This document shows positions 37,277 through 50,759 of a stretch of DNA of 64,000 nucleotides, piece by piece (position 1 is the stretch's first letter; every line of letters begins with the position of its first letter). The stretch covers positions 124,001-188,000 of the forward strand of contig JAPEVF010000003.1 in the NCBI GenBank assembly GCA_029747585.1, read 5' to 3'. The notes beneath the pieces were generated by a model. The model searched no databases. It was not told the DNA's origin and worked only from the letters and a program-made list of their open reading frames with translations. The position numbers and the translations under genes were made by a program. This stretch comes from Pleurotus djamor (taxonomy: Eukaryota; Basidiomycota; Agaricomycetes; Agaricales; Pleurotaceae).

Positions 37277-39918
37277 TTACGAGGCCGCCTTATACACACC
37301 GACATTGTCTTCGTAGATATGGCCGAATTCCCACCTGGAGAAGAGTAAGCGCGTCGATCTCTAATGAGACTCAAGGACCTGCACGTACTTGGGCTTCGTT
37401 CCTTTTCCAACAAAGATCATCTCGTACGCCTTCTCAACGGCAGGAGGGCACTTCCACTGTGTGTTCCTCCAGCTTTTCTTGGCTTCTTCCTCACCATCGT
37501 TAGCCTCAACGTCATCAGCAGGTTGAGATTTCGTAGAAGTCGTCGACCCTTGCTTCTTAAGACTCTTAGAAGAGCTCGTAGATTTGATGGAGGTCGTAGA
37601 ATTTTGCTTCGACAAAGAGGATTTGGTGGAGGACGTGGAATTTTGCTTGGTCAAGCTCGACTTGCGAGGGGAAGAAGGACGCGAAGCATCAATCTCTCTG
37701 GACTTGAGGCTACCAACAGCACCTTCGCCCTGTGAAAGCTGAACATCATGTGCACGGCAATGTTGAAATAGACCACTTACAGTGTCCACGATCTTCCATT
37801 CCTTCCTCCAGAACGTCTTCGAAAGTCTGCCATTGAGGAACTTGTAGAGCTTCCCAACAGCCACTCCGCGGACCTCGACACCGCCAACAATCTTGAACGA
37901 ACCACTCGCGCCAGCTTTGAATTTAACATCGGGATCATCGGTGTTATCGTATTCAGCGACTTCAGCGGTGTTGGCGAGGCCACGACGGGTCTTCTTCTTT
38001 GGCGACGCAGGCCGAGGAGATTTCGGTGAGCCAGGGCGGGATTTCGATGGGGAGCTAGGGCGGGAGGCGGACTTGGCTGAAGATGGGTGCTTAATTTGGT
38101 GGTCAACACCGGCTTCTAGCTTTCCAGCTCCTTCAAGACGGATGAAAGGTTCGACTTCACCACTGATGGCAGCTCGGACTTGGCCTGCAAATCCTTCGAG
38201 ACCAATGACGACGGCGGGGAAGAAGCCAAGCGTGACGTTGAGTTTGGCGTCGACGTCCCCAACGGCTTCCATGTTGACCCCTGAAAGTCGGAGTTATGAG
38301 TTAAAACGCATGACTTCCTAAACTGCAAACGTACGAGGATCTTCAGCTTCAATATCAGCCTCCTGGCCTTCGTTCTTGTCTTTGATGGCGGGCCAAACAT
38401 GTTCGACTGGGCAACGTGAGCGACAAATATTTCACCGATATGCGTCGACATACATACCTTTCTTGATGTTGTAGGTGAGCCCAATATCTGCAGTCCCCTA
38501 ACAACCGGAGAGTCGCGATTAGCTACCTGCAACTCAACCAGGAGGAAAGATGTCGTACAGTAATATCAAGACTGCCATTGACGTGTGCGACGACCTCGAA
38601 GCGAGGGCCAATCGAGATGACACTGCTCGAATGAGTAGAGTTCACAATAGGACATCGTCTTCGACTTACCCAGGCCAATCGAAAGGAGGGACACCATATC
38701 GGACAAGGATTTGCTGGTGTTGCATGGGTCCCTGGGGGAAAAGGCCTACATTGAGAGTGGTCCCTTTTTGTGATATGTTGATATACTTACAGCGACTTCA
38801 GCAGTGATCTTGAAACCACCTTTCAGAGTCCCATGCCAACCTACGTTGCAAGCGGTCAACACCGGTGCGATGAAAAAAAGTAGGACAACGAACCTGCGAG
38901 GGAACCGAACTCCTTGATACCATCCTTCAATGAGCCTTTGGCGGCGAAGCCAACATGTCCCTCGAGTTTAACATTGACATAGGTATTCAGTTTCAGAGCC
39001 GCCTTCTTCCCAGCGCACTCGGCACTCAGATCGATAATGTCGTGATCCTTGCTATAGCTAGTGGTGATCTCGGTTCCATTTCCTTGTTCGATGGTGGTCG
39101 CGTCGATGGCACCGTCGACGACTTTACCAGCAAGCTTCTTCAACTTGGCGATGGTTTTAGTTACCCAGTCAGAGAAGCCACGTTCAGCGATAGCGTTGTC
39201 ACTTATTGAGTCAACGCCTGGGATAGACGCGCCAACAATAGTGTATTCAGTGTCCCCGTGACTGCATTTTCATTTCAGTATCCATTAATTGACATCGACC
39301 GGGGGACGTACCGAGAACCAGCTGCGAATTTATCCCAGGCAGTGTCGACAGAGAGGACGTGGACCTCCGGGGCGACACCATCTCTTCGTCGTATCTGACG
39401 TGTAGCATGTATGGGGATGGACTGATCGGCATCAACATAGGCATTGGCGATGCGAACGAATGGCCCTCTGCCGCACTACAAACAGCTCGTTAGATCAACT
39501 TGGGATGGCCATGGTTGCTCGACGTACACTCTCTGGCAATCTGAGGATCTTGCCTTCGGGTCCACCGTTTGAGAAGAGATGAGCGCAGTGGTCGGCATCA
39601 GTGTCATCGTTAGCACAGACGAGACGGATGTCTTGCTCGAGAGCGTGGGGATCGCAGTCGAGGATGACCCAGCCTGCTGCGGGCGTAATATCGGCGATGG
39701 CATGGGGAGCGCCCAACTATATTTCAATGTCGGAAGTGAGGACCATGTTCAAAGTGATATGGATGGCCATAGGGACGCACAAACTGCAGGGTGGCGCGAC
39801 CTCCAGTAGGGTGCTCTACGTCGAAGTTACATTCTCCGTGGAAACATGGCTGAGACCAATCATTCCTCGCAAGAACGATACCCGCGAAGGTGAAGGCAAT
39901 GCTGACACTGCGCTTCAT
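37277..39918 (-). CDS. Secreted basidiomycete protein of unknown function with Ser/Lys-rich repeats
   Basis: A signal peptide (MKRSVSIAFTFAGIVLA) is followed by RNDWSQPCFHGECNFDVE and then VGAPHAIADITPAAGWVILD with paired cysteines. I recall this N-terminal pattern from large, uncharacterised agaric protein families but cannot name the domain with certainty. The middle has amphipathic beta-like segments (VKLEGHVGFAAKGSLKDGIK; DVDAKLNVTLGFFPAVVIGL; EVEPFIRLEGAGKLEAGVDH). Two low-complexity Ser/Pro/Lys blocks follow, one rich in RPSSPSKSRPGS, the other with three KQNSTTS-type units. The C-terminal exon after TCTCCAG reads WEFGHIYEDNVGVYKAAS and ends at 37277; the nearer stop (37361) lies in an intron. 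Function is unknown; an extracellular or membrane-interacting role is only a guess. Confidence 0.8.
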
Positions 39919-40319
39919 CTTGGTATCCCAAAAATTCCGAAGTGCTTTTGGGAGGGTGGTAGCTATTGGTTTCGGTGAGTTGATGCATATCTGGGGACGA
40001 GCGAAGGACGAACCAGAAGCTATACCTCGACTTGGTCGTCGATTCAGNTTTTTTTATCTCAGGTCCATACTTGGGCTAGGATAACTAGCGCGGTGAAGAT
40101 CGCTTTGAAGTACCAATAAACCTGTCCGGCAAGTAGAATGGACTCGGACTAACGATTTCAGGCCTAAGACATCTTGTCCTGATGTTGACGCAGAGCCTGT
40201 CATCCAATCGTTCGCGGGTAGTCTGGTAGGTTAATTGAACTAATTGGGAAAGCCGGTGACGGGATGGTGCTTGTATCGCGTTCAAAAAGCATTTGAAGCC
40301 ACTGCATATTCGATGTCAT
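39919..40319. other. Intergenic region
   Basis: It holds the promoter side of the secreted protein and the 3' side of the F-box gene. An N before a T-run lies at 40048. A plus-strand open frame of 116 codons starts at 40244 but is antisense to the F-box gene and shows no domain. Confidence 0.45.
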
Positions 40320-41128
40320 TCAAGATAGACCTTCGCGGGGTTCAGGTTTGCCAAGCGTTTCCGACGTCTCTTCCCCTAAGGACGATGGAAGGTCTTTTGG
40401 AGGAAACAAAATGGGTTTGGTGGAAGGAAGGTGTATGCCAAGGGCAACTACTCTGTCTGAGAGAGCAAAGCGAGTCATCTAAAATCGATCTCCGTCCCTT
40501 GACCTTGAAACTCTTGCGTGACCACATCTACAACATGCTGACCTCCCTTCCACACTACCAGACGAGAACACTGTTTGTGTACGAATGGTCGTGAATTCAC
40601 CTTCTCTAAGACGCGTATGTGGCATGCAAGGTGGTCGAGTCCGCGGCACATTCTGACCACAGACACACATACAACCTCTTCTTCGTACTTGGATAGAGGG
40701 ATGAAAGGATTGATGCGTAGCCGCCTGACACATGGTGCACGATCTTGATCCCCAAGTAAAAAGCGATGAAAAGAGTGCAAGTCCTCCGAAGTGCGTATGT
40801 ATACGTCTACGAGGGTTAATGCTGCGGTTGTGGCCAAGGTATGCACTCGTCGAGAGACCAACAGAATGCGTCGAAACGTCGCGGCGCCGGATACAGCGTC
40901 GGCCACTACCATGCGCAGGATGATGATGATTAATTCATTGGGTAACATCTCTAGGGTGAACGCGCGTGGATCGCGTCTGGCAAGCGGTTTTCTCGAAGAC
41001 CATTGTGGGCGTCGCGATGTCGAAATTTCTGATCTTTGGGGTTTGGACTGTTTTCCGAGTACAGAGAACAGCAGGGGTAACGCGACTGAGCAACCAAAGA
41101 TTGCGAGAGTTGGAAAATTGGCGTCCAT
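40320..41128 (-). CDS. F-box-like protein
   Basis: A hydrophobic start (LAIFGCSVALPLLFSVLG) precedes an F-box-like segment, FTLEMLPNELIIIILRMVV, continuing RRILLVSRRVHTLATTAALT. F-box proteins tether substrates to SCF ubiquitin ligases and are greatly expanded in mushrooms. Read without introns the frame stops at 40475 (217 residues). A 53-nt intron (GTAGAT to TTTTAG) would join it to an open stretch containing ALGIHLPSTKPILFPPKDLP and stop at 40320; I prefer this because that stretch looks coding. The protein is short for the family, and no leucine-rich repeats are obvious. The membrane-like N-terminus is unusual, and a later start at the F-box is possible. Confidence 0.6.
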
Positions 41129-41339
41129 AGGTGCTTCTGAGGCATTTTTTCAGCCTTCGCCTTTTTATCTTTGAAACGACGACGCAGCGAGGCATCTTCG
41201 CTTGCTTCTCTGAGGGGACGCAACCGCATTGCAGGCCTCGCGGATGATGGCAAGTTGGCAACTTGACAGAAGCGCCGAGCGCCGACTCAAGCTGGGCATC
41301 ACTCATCACAGCCCTTGACTCCAACTCCAGTTTCCAAGA

Positions 41340-41347
41340 TATATAAG
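41340..41347 (+). promoter_or_regulatory. TATA box of carboxylesterase 1
   Basis: TATATAAG lies 55 nt before the ATG at 41395. Confidence 0.55.
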
Positions 41348-41394
41348 AGCTTAATACTTGGTGCGTGAACGTTTGAACCTCCACATTCAAAGCC

Positions 41395-43610
41395 ATGAAA
41401 TTGACAATACTGTTCTTCTTACCAGCGTTATGTTATGCGGAACCCGTCGTCAACCTTGGGTCCGGGAACACCATTGTCTCTGGTGGGACGATATTCAACC
41501 AAGAGTACTTCAGAGGTGCCGTTTCTCGCAACGTCACTCTACCTCAGACTGACTCCGTGTTCATCACATAGGCATTCCGTTTGCGCGGTCACCAATTGGT
41601 GATCTTCGTTTTCAACCGCCGCAGCTAAAAATCCGGCTTGATGTGCCTAATTTCGACGCGACAAGCTTCGGACCTGCGTGCTTGCAGCCCCCCAGCCCAG
41701 TTCGTCTTTCTATGCCCGTCGAGATACGATAAGCTGACCCTACGAACATTGAAACCAGCTCACTCCGGACGAGCTATCGGAGGATTGCCTGGCACTCAAT
41801 ATACAACGTCCAGCTGGAACGAATGAAACCTCTCGCCTCCCGGTGCTGATATGGGTTTTCGGAGGTGCTTTCGCAGGTAAAATCGACCCAGTTTCAATGA
41901 GCACTTGTGAACAATCAGCCCAGTTGGTGGTTCGGCCACATATATTCCTACCGCCCTTGTTGCTCGTAGCATGCATCGGGTATGCTTCCTCTGCAGCCTC
42001 TATCAATTTCGTCCTTTGTCTCATCCCCTCAGCCAGGGAAGTCCAACGATCCATGTCAGCTTGAATTATCGTCTATCAGCGCTGGGCTTCCCTTCCGGAA
42101 ACCTGGCCTCGGAGCTTGGAATCCTAAACCTTGGCTTGAAAGACCAGTTAACTGCGTTGGAATGGATCAATCAGAACATTGTTGAATTTGGGGGTGATCC
42201 TCAAAAGGTCAGCTAGATCCTTTAACCCGTATGCCTATCTTTTCATACCAGGATGTATAAGTTACTTTGTTTGGACAAAGCGCTGGTGCAAGATCCATTT
42301 CTTTGCATCAATTCAACCCCAAGCTACCTCAACTTGCTCGTGCAGTAGTGAGCCTTATCTGTCTTCTCTATACTCTGCGTTACGCTAACCATCCTCAAGA
42401 TTTTGGAAAGTGGGGCCTCAGCAGGGGCCTCATACTACCCAAGCCTGCGAGAGGCGTCATTTAGTCAGTTCGCTCAGAGTGTAGGCTGCTCGCTGAATGA
42501 CACTGCAGAGGCCTCTCTCGCCTGTCTTCAGAGTGTTGACGCCGAGACGTTGCGAACCGTCATCTCTGCACTGTCTCCGACGGACGTTTCCTTTGGCCCA
42601 GAGCTGGACGGACCAAAGGGCATTGTCCCTGATTATCCCTCGCGTTTGCTTGACAGAGGTGAATTCGTTCGGCTTCCAACTCTCCTGGGCACGAATCTGG
42701 ATGAGAGTCAGTCCCCCACCCTTCCTACTTCCGCACAGGCCTTATATATTCTTCTAGACACCATTTTTACCCCAACGGATGTGAACTCGACGGAATATAT
42801 CAAGCAATACATCCATACCTTCTATGACGGTCCATCGCCTACGACTGACGAAGTTGTCGAGCAGCTGCTTGATCTCTATCCCGATATCCCAGCGCTTGGA
42901 TCTCCATACGGGACGGGAAACGAAACATTTGGATTGAGCAGTCAGTACAAGCGTATGGCGTCTCTTGGTATGCTCATGTCCGTCAAAGCCTTGAGCAATT
43001 GCTAATCTATTCGTAACGCTAGTGGGGGATCTTGCGTTTACTGCCCCCGCCCGAAGGATTGCTCGGATCTTCTCGAAGTCTGGTATCAAGACTTATGGAT
43101 ACCTGTTCACTGAAAGACGTCCTGAGAATCCACCGAACTTGGGAGGTCTGCTTCGACCTTTGCGTTTCATGTGCGCCTCCCGAATCACTGACTTTACTGT
43201 TCATAGTTGTGCACGGCGATGAGGTCTACTTCGTTTATGGGGTGCCTAGCGCGCAGCCTATTCCCGAAGCAACTCAACAACTCTCCATTATCATGATGGA
43301 TTATTGGCTTTCATTTGCTTCCTCTCTCGATCCCAACGATGGCCAAGGAAGCAGTCGTCCGTAGCCAATCTCTTCATGCTTTTCGATCTGTGCTGATTCA
43401 AGTATAGGATCAGAATGGCCCGCCTACACTCCCGATTCGCCAGTACGTCAACTTCCTCGTTTGGAAGAACAATCCACTGACTTCGACGTATCCGATCGCC
43501 TGTAGTGTCTCCTGAGGCTCGACGGAAGCCAGCTTGAGCCCATCATTGACGACTTCCGCTACGAAGGAATCGAGTATATCATGGATAATTCAAACGCGCT
43601 AGGATTCTGA
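41395..43610 (+). CDS. Secreted type-B carboxylesterase/lipase, copy 1
   Basis: This is an alpha/beta-hydrolase acting on esters or lipids outside the cell. The signal peptide is MKLTILFFLPALCYAEPV. Family blocks are GIPFARSPIGDLRFQPPQ, LSEDCLALNIQRPAG, VLIWVFGGAFA, and VSLNYRLSALGFPSG with LGLKDQLTALEWINQNI. The nucleophile serine is in TLFGQSAGARSISLHQF (usual Glu before Ser is Gln here), the acidic region follows GTNLDE, and the His is in VVHGDEVYFVYG. It ends YEGIEYIMDNSNALGF at 43608-43610. About twelve short introns are present. One needs the distal acceptor CCCAG near 41922, which gives VGGSATYIPTALVARS. Size is about 540 residues, as expected. It heads a tandem set of paralogues. Confidence 0.9.
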
Positions 43611-43953
43611 TGCTGAGCTTTGAATTTGATCAATGTCGCCTCAACGCCAGATCTGGCGATTGTCTCCTTCTCGTATTCTTTGCATTATTCTATACACGTT
43701 ATGCACCTCGGTGACAGCGTATTTCCCCCGTCTTCAGCTTCTGCCGGTTCTCGTATTTCTGTGCGACTAGACTCTGACAGGCATGAAATAGTTCAAGGTG
43801 ATTGTCTTCCTCTTACTGGTACTTTTGAACTAGTAGCTCAAGAGAGCTTGAGTCATTATCAATACGAAATGCGCATCTTGTTGATGACCTTCAGTTGAAA
43901 CTTGGTGATTCATTCAAATCGGTGGTGAGTAGGTGTTGAAGTACTCGTGTCCA
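43611..43953. other. Spacer between carboxylesterase 1 and fragment
   Basis: It contains an open stretch of 92 codons without a recognisable domain, and no esterase homology. The breakpoint of the fragment downstream lies near the right end. Confidence 0.4.
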
Positions 43954-44657
43954 GGTTGAAGAAGTTTAGTTCTCAATTCAAGCGCATGGCTGCCATCTGC
44001 ACGTCAAACATCTCTGTACACCACGATGAATTACATTGACCCCTTGGTTATAGTCTGTGACATTGGTTTTGCCGCCCCAGCTCGATTACAAGCGTTGGCC
44101 TATGCCGGAGCTGGTGTCAAAACCTTTAAATATATATTTACCGAAAGATGGTCGCCGTTGCCTGCGTACACTGGTGGTAAGTGTTTGATTTTCACGCCTT
44201 TCTAGATATTCTGAATACCTCGGCGTCGTTTGTTGGTAGTTGCGCATGGGAATGATGTCGGATTTGTGTATNNGGGAATCCACTGCCACAGCCCGCACCC
44301 GAATCAGCGACCCACCTTTCTTTCGCAATGATGGACTATTGGTTGTCCTTTGCGTCCAGTCTTCATCCGAATGATGGGAAGGGAACGGAAAGTACGTTCT
44401 TTCCTTTGAAGCAGGGTCTTTGAGCATGAGGAACTAATGGTACCAATTAGGATTGCACTGGGCTCCGTATACTCCCAAATCTCGAGTAAGTTCCAGGAAT
44501 CAGGAATTTGTTAATTCGGTGTTGACACGACTGACTTTGCTATGTACCTAGCTTCTGATGCAACTCAATGGTAACGACTTCCGACTTTCGAAAGACGACT
44601 TCCGGTCCCAAGGGATCAGATTTATGCATGAGAATGCAATCGCCCTCGGTGTTTGAA
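43954..44657 (+). pseudogene. C-terminal fragment of a type-B carboxylesterase
   Basis: Only the last third of the fold is present: SSQFKRMAAIC, then [34 protein letters not shown], the His region [50 protein letters not shown] and a terminal exon [20 protein letters not shown] ending ALGV. The nucleophile half is absent. Introns and frame are otherwise kept, apart from an NN at 44272-44273 that must be ignored to read VYGNP. The sequence is closest to the copy at 62174-64000 (shared ARLQALA and [12 protein letters not shown]), not to its neighbours, so it appears to be a displaced duplicate of that gene. It cannot form an active esterase. Confidence 0.85.
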
Positions 44658-45651
44658 CGTGAACTATTGTCAATCTGACCTTGTATCAAACTTTTCGAGG
44701 ACCATATCAGTCAATCGAACCACGATTCGAACAACCCTTACCGCCGGCTTCGTCATTCAACGGACACGATCCTTGACCTTCCTTGACGCGGAACCTCTCT
44801 TATGGTCATCGTTATATATCAGCTCTGGAAACTCATTCGACCTGTCAATTACGACGAGAACCTCCATCTATTTCTGATCTAATGCCACGTTCCGGCCCCA
44901 ATATGAATGCATGAGCTCCCTCGCAAGTTCGTACTAGTCGTTCTGACGTCGCCGGAACCAAAGCCGCACTTGACAGATTCCAATCAGATTCTACTGATTG
45001 TCATTGTCCAGCATGACCTCGGACACTCTCTGAAAAGGACCATGTGACATCATCCCGCACATACTTATGTCCCTTCCCCGTACTGAGGTAAATGCTCATC
45101 CTGCCTGGGGTACTTAGTCAGAGACATCATCACCGTGCTACAACTCTTCATCTGGTCGAGAGAAGGACGTTTATTCCGGTTCTGATCCCTCATCCCAGAG
45201 CTCCCAACCCTCAAATGATTTGCGTCAAATTTCAATGTCACTCGCAACTCTTGGCTCACAATGGCAGAGGTTCCTTCGAACTTGGATGCCTGGCACTATA
45301 GTATCTTTCACGGTCACCACGCCTATACATCCATGCCATTGCGATACTGCCTGGCATCCAGATTCATCTCAGACTCTCAAGTTTAAGGAGAAATGGCTTT
45401 CAAAGCGCACCCTAGTATCTCGTGCCAAGGATTACATCTCATAGGTCGTGCAGCGTTGTGTGGCACTCAGTATCACAACGCTTCGCCTGCCAGGGGTGCT
45501 CACTCTTAGTACCAACATTTATCATCAGTCAGGTCACCTCGTCTGTCGTTCCTCGCGGAAGCATTCAGATGACATTCGTACCTGCCTTACCTCTCGATCT
45601 ATAAGTACAGAGTCCAATGTGCTTTGTTACCCCGCACAAGTTGAGGTTGAG
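44658..45651. other. Intergenic region before carboxylesterase 2
   Basis: This is 994 bp without a recognisable gene or esterase homology. A TATAAG-like element near 45601 precedes the next ATG by about 50 nt. Confidence 0.5.
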
Positions 45652-47867
<2,216 letters not shown>

Positions 47868-48297
47868 TTTTATTCTACTCTACCTAGTGTATTGGGTTCG
47901 CTGCTTCTGAGAGGAAGGATGTACTCATTAGCTTGTCAGCTTTTCCTCCTAGGATGTAGACTGCTACTAAGGGCCACCGAAGCCTGTTATCAAATTCCTC
48001 CTCGCTTGCCGAACCCGTGGCACACGCTCCAATGTGTTCTAGCGGAGAAACTGTCCCCAGGTGAAAGCAATTCTTCCCTCGCCATCTTTATTATAGTTTG
48101 CACCATCCCTCAGAAGAAGCATAAGTATATCAAAAGGAAGCCTCTTCTAAGGTCCGAGATAACCGTGACGTCTGGCACTGAGAGCGTCCCACACACAAAA
48201 ATACCCCAAGCAAGTCCGATTGATGGTGCTGTGGGTGTATCATATATAAGTAAGGCAACTGCCAGTCAAAGTATTATCTGTGACCATTAAGCCCATT
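47868..48297. other. Intergenic region
   Basis: No gene is seen. A TATATAAG-like element near 48243 precedes the next start by about 55 nt. Confidence 0.5.
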
Positions 48298-49018
48298 ATG
48301 TCCTCTCCCAGTGCGAAGGATATCGTTGCACTAGCCACTGCGTTGGCGTATCACTGGACGATGACCCCGCCAAATCCCCCTGTTGCGAAAGAGGAGTACG
48401 AGATGAAAGGGGTGCATGAAGGGACGGTGAGATTCCGTGCAGCCTTGGATAAGGTACTTATGAACAGCATTCGTTTATCGTTCATGGGGGGTATGCTGAC
48501 TCGTATCTCGACTCCAGACACTGGTATGGGCTGCGGCCATGATGGAAGTCAGCTCCTCCTTGTACAGGACACCTAGTAGCCAAATCAGCAGCGCCATGCC
48601 GCCCGTCTTTATCATCGGTGCAACAATCTGTATCCTGGGAAGCCTGTTGCGTGCATGGTGCTTCAAAGCCCTAGGCGAGATGTTCGACTTCGAGTACCGA
48701 ATCAAAGACAACCACAAACTTATCACTGCTGGACCATATAATTATGTTCGTCACCCAAGTTACACTGGGCTGTTCTCGATGTACATCGGGGCAACGATGG
48801 TTGGCTTCGCTCCTGGCTCTTGGCTGAGGGAGTACGGGCTCCTGTACAAAGCCAGTACAGTGGCTGGGGCTTATTGGTGCCTTGAAGTTACCGTCGTAAT
48901 CGTGGTGCTGTCAATGCGGATGCTCAAAGAGGACGCGGGCCTGAAGCGGAAATTCGGAGAAGAATGGAACAAGTTCGCAGCGAGGGTTCCTTATCTTCTC
49001 ATTCCTGGTGTAGTCTAG
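48298..49018 (+). CDS. Isoprenylcysteine carboxyl methyltransferase (ICMT)-family membrane protein
   Basis: ICMT enzymes methylate the C-terminal prenylcysteine of CAAX proteins (for example fungal mating pheromones and Ras) using S-adenosylmethionine in the ER membrane. Exon 1 (48298-48453) and exon 2 (48518-49018) join in phase 0 as ALDK-TLVWAAAMMEV. Hydrophobic spans are MPPVFIIGATICILGSLLRA and others up to VTVVIVVLSMRML. The cofactor-binding signature GPYNYVRHPSYTGLFSMYIG is followed by the C-terminal LKRKFGEEWNKFAARVPYLL. Length is about 218 residues, normal for this type. Whether it is the mating-pheromone enzyme (STE14) or one of the several related agaric paralogues cannot be told, so no symbol is given. 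Confidence 0.85.
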
Positions 49019-49471
49019 GTATGGTAAGGATAAAGTGACAAGAGGGCCTGAGCCGCAGTAGTCTGAGGAGAGTAGAGTAGGGCGCGGTGCCATGCTATAT
49101 ATATCAGGAATAACAAGAAGTGAAGCAGAAACCTATCTTGAAGGCTTCGACGTCGGGGCACGAAGTCTCCCTTCAAGAATATCCCACTACATAGAGGCAT
49201 TCCCTCAACAAGTTGGCGGGTCTCGGCCAGTAATTGGGGACCACAATATTAGTCTCCGATGGCCTGTACGTGCGCTGCTAACAAGACCAAATCAGACGCA
49301 CAATATAACCAACGGAAGTGTTCATTACTTACGATATGCTTGCAGTGGTCGTCGCTTCAAATTGGCCGTTCAGTTACTCAATGGGTGGCCGTTACCTAGA
49401 CGTTCGAGGAGCATTAGCCAGGATCCATGATTGTGAGATCAAGTATACACCCGAGACACTGGACACTTACA
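49019..49471. other. Intergenic region
   Basis: This 453-bp gap lies between the 3' ends of two convergent genes. No convincing gene is seen. Confidence 0.5.
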
Positions 49472-50646
49472 TCATAAATCGTGAAAGTAGGATCGAAGCT
49501 GAGATTGTTCTTCCTTTACCCGAGCTTTTGTAGCCTCAAGAGCACGCATGCGGCAATCCTTTGGCATATATGCGAGGCCATGTTCAGGGATAGTTTCCTC
49601 CACCACCGCCTGGACGACGCTCTGAGCAATCATCAACAAACCAGGTAGGTCGTAGCGCCATAGCGAAGCTGTCTTAGCCAGCTTTCCCGAAACGTCGCCA
49701 CTGATGATATGCTTCCAAAACTTTCTCCAGTTCTCACCGCACTTGTTTTGGGACGAACAGGTTATATGGTGGGTGAAGGGTGGTGATTGACGTGGTAGGG
49801 TGATGCATAGATTGACGAGAATGTAGAATCCGTTCAACAGGCGAATTGTGTGCCGGCTTTCACTGGGCCAGTGGTCTCTACCTTTCCGCAGGAAGGCAAG
49901 ATAACCGAGACCGAGGAGCTCATCCATAGAGTGTCGCTCAGCTACTTCCAGGGCGAGTTTGAGCTCCCTACCCTCGCCGACCAAGCGTTTCCAATGAGCA
50001 ACCACTATGCTCGACAAAGCTTGATGGTCGCAAAGAACAGCCACAGCAGTCAAGCGTGCAAGAATACTGGCTTCGCAGTCGGGCTGCGGAGGAGTGTGAA
50101 AAGCTTCCAGCGTTTGTAGCGACCATTTTTCCATGCTAACAAATTGAAATCGACTGGATACCATTGCGAGGTCGATGAAGCGGTCGACCTCTGCTCGAGT
50201 ACGTGATGCCGTCACCAATTCCGCGGGGCTTAGGGAACTGTATTAGCCANTTTTTTGACCCAAGTACAAGGCATAGACTTACAGCGCATATAACGACCAC
50301 AGCAAGGTGCGAAACTCGTCTACAGTCACATCAGGGAGGCAGATGGGCGTGAGTTCGCTCTCTCCTTCGCAGTCAATGTCGACCACGTCGGTGAGCAGCT
50401 GGCTCGAATCTTCTGTGAAGTCAGTTTTACAATCGTCGTGGACGTTGCTCGCGGTGAACATCAAGTGAAAGATGGAATTGTCCTTCATGAGCATCGTACG
50501 GTGCACCTACGGAATCAAATTTGGTCGCGTTGCTCTGCAATGTCGAGCTAACCACTTACCTTGAAGATGGTCGACTCGACGAGCAGAAATACGTTCCCAT
50601 CGTCAATGTAGAAGTCGGGATCGTGAACGCGGACAGCAGCCTCCAT
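49472..50646 (-). CDS. BTB/POZ-domain protein
   Basis: Exon 1 begins at 50646 (MEAAVRVHDPDFYIDDGNVF), continues LLVESTIFK, and after an intron VHRTMLMKDNSIFHLMFTAS, the BTB dimerisation fold in its common mushroom version (Hx-FKVHRxxL core). A long loop DCEGESELTPICLPDVTVDE and an intron containing N 50250 follow. Then comes a helical C-terminal part (ELVTASRTRAEVDRFIDLAM, ALEVAERHSMDELLGLGYLA) ending RSYFHDL. BTB proteins often act as substrate adaptors for Cullin-3 ligases; many agaric paralogues have no known partner. It shares a 113-bp upstream region with EAF7. Confidence 0.85.
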
Positions 50647-50759
50647 GGCCGCAGTTGGCAAAGAGAACTTCCCCTGATCCAGTAAGCGCGCGAACAGAAC
50701 TCGAAAGCCATAACCAAATCCATGACGGCGACCACCGCCCTCACCCTCTCCTCGCCAAA
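50647..50759. promoter_or_regulatory. Compact divergent promoter (BTB gene / EAF7)
   Basis: Only 113 bp separate the two predicted start codons. An in-frame upstream ATG (50655) could lengthen EAF7 and shrink the gap to nothing; conservation starts later, so 50760 is preferred. No TATA box is visible. Confidence 0.5.

Noticed and set aside
40244..40594. Plus-strand frame of 116 codons
   Set aside because: Antisense to the predicted F-box gene end, no recognisable domain; the minus strand reads better.
44658..45651. Further esterase remnants between copies
   Set aside because: No block of the esterase family could be found in either strand by eye.
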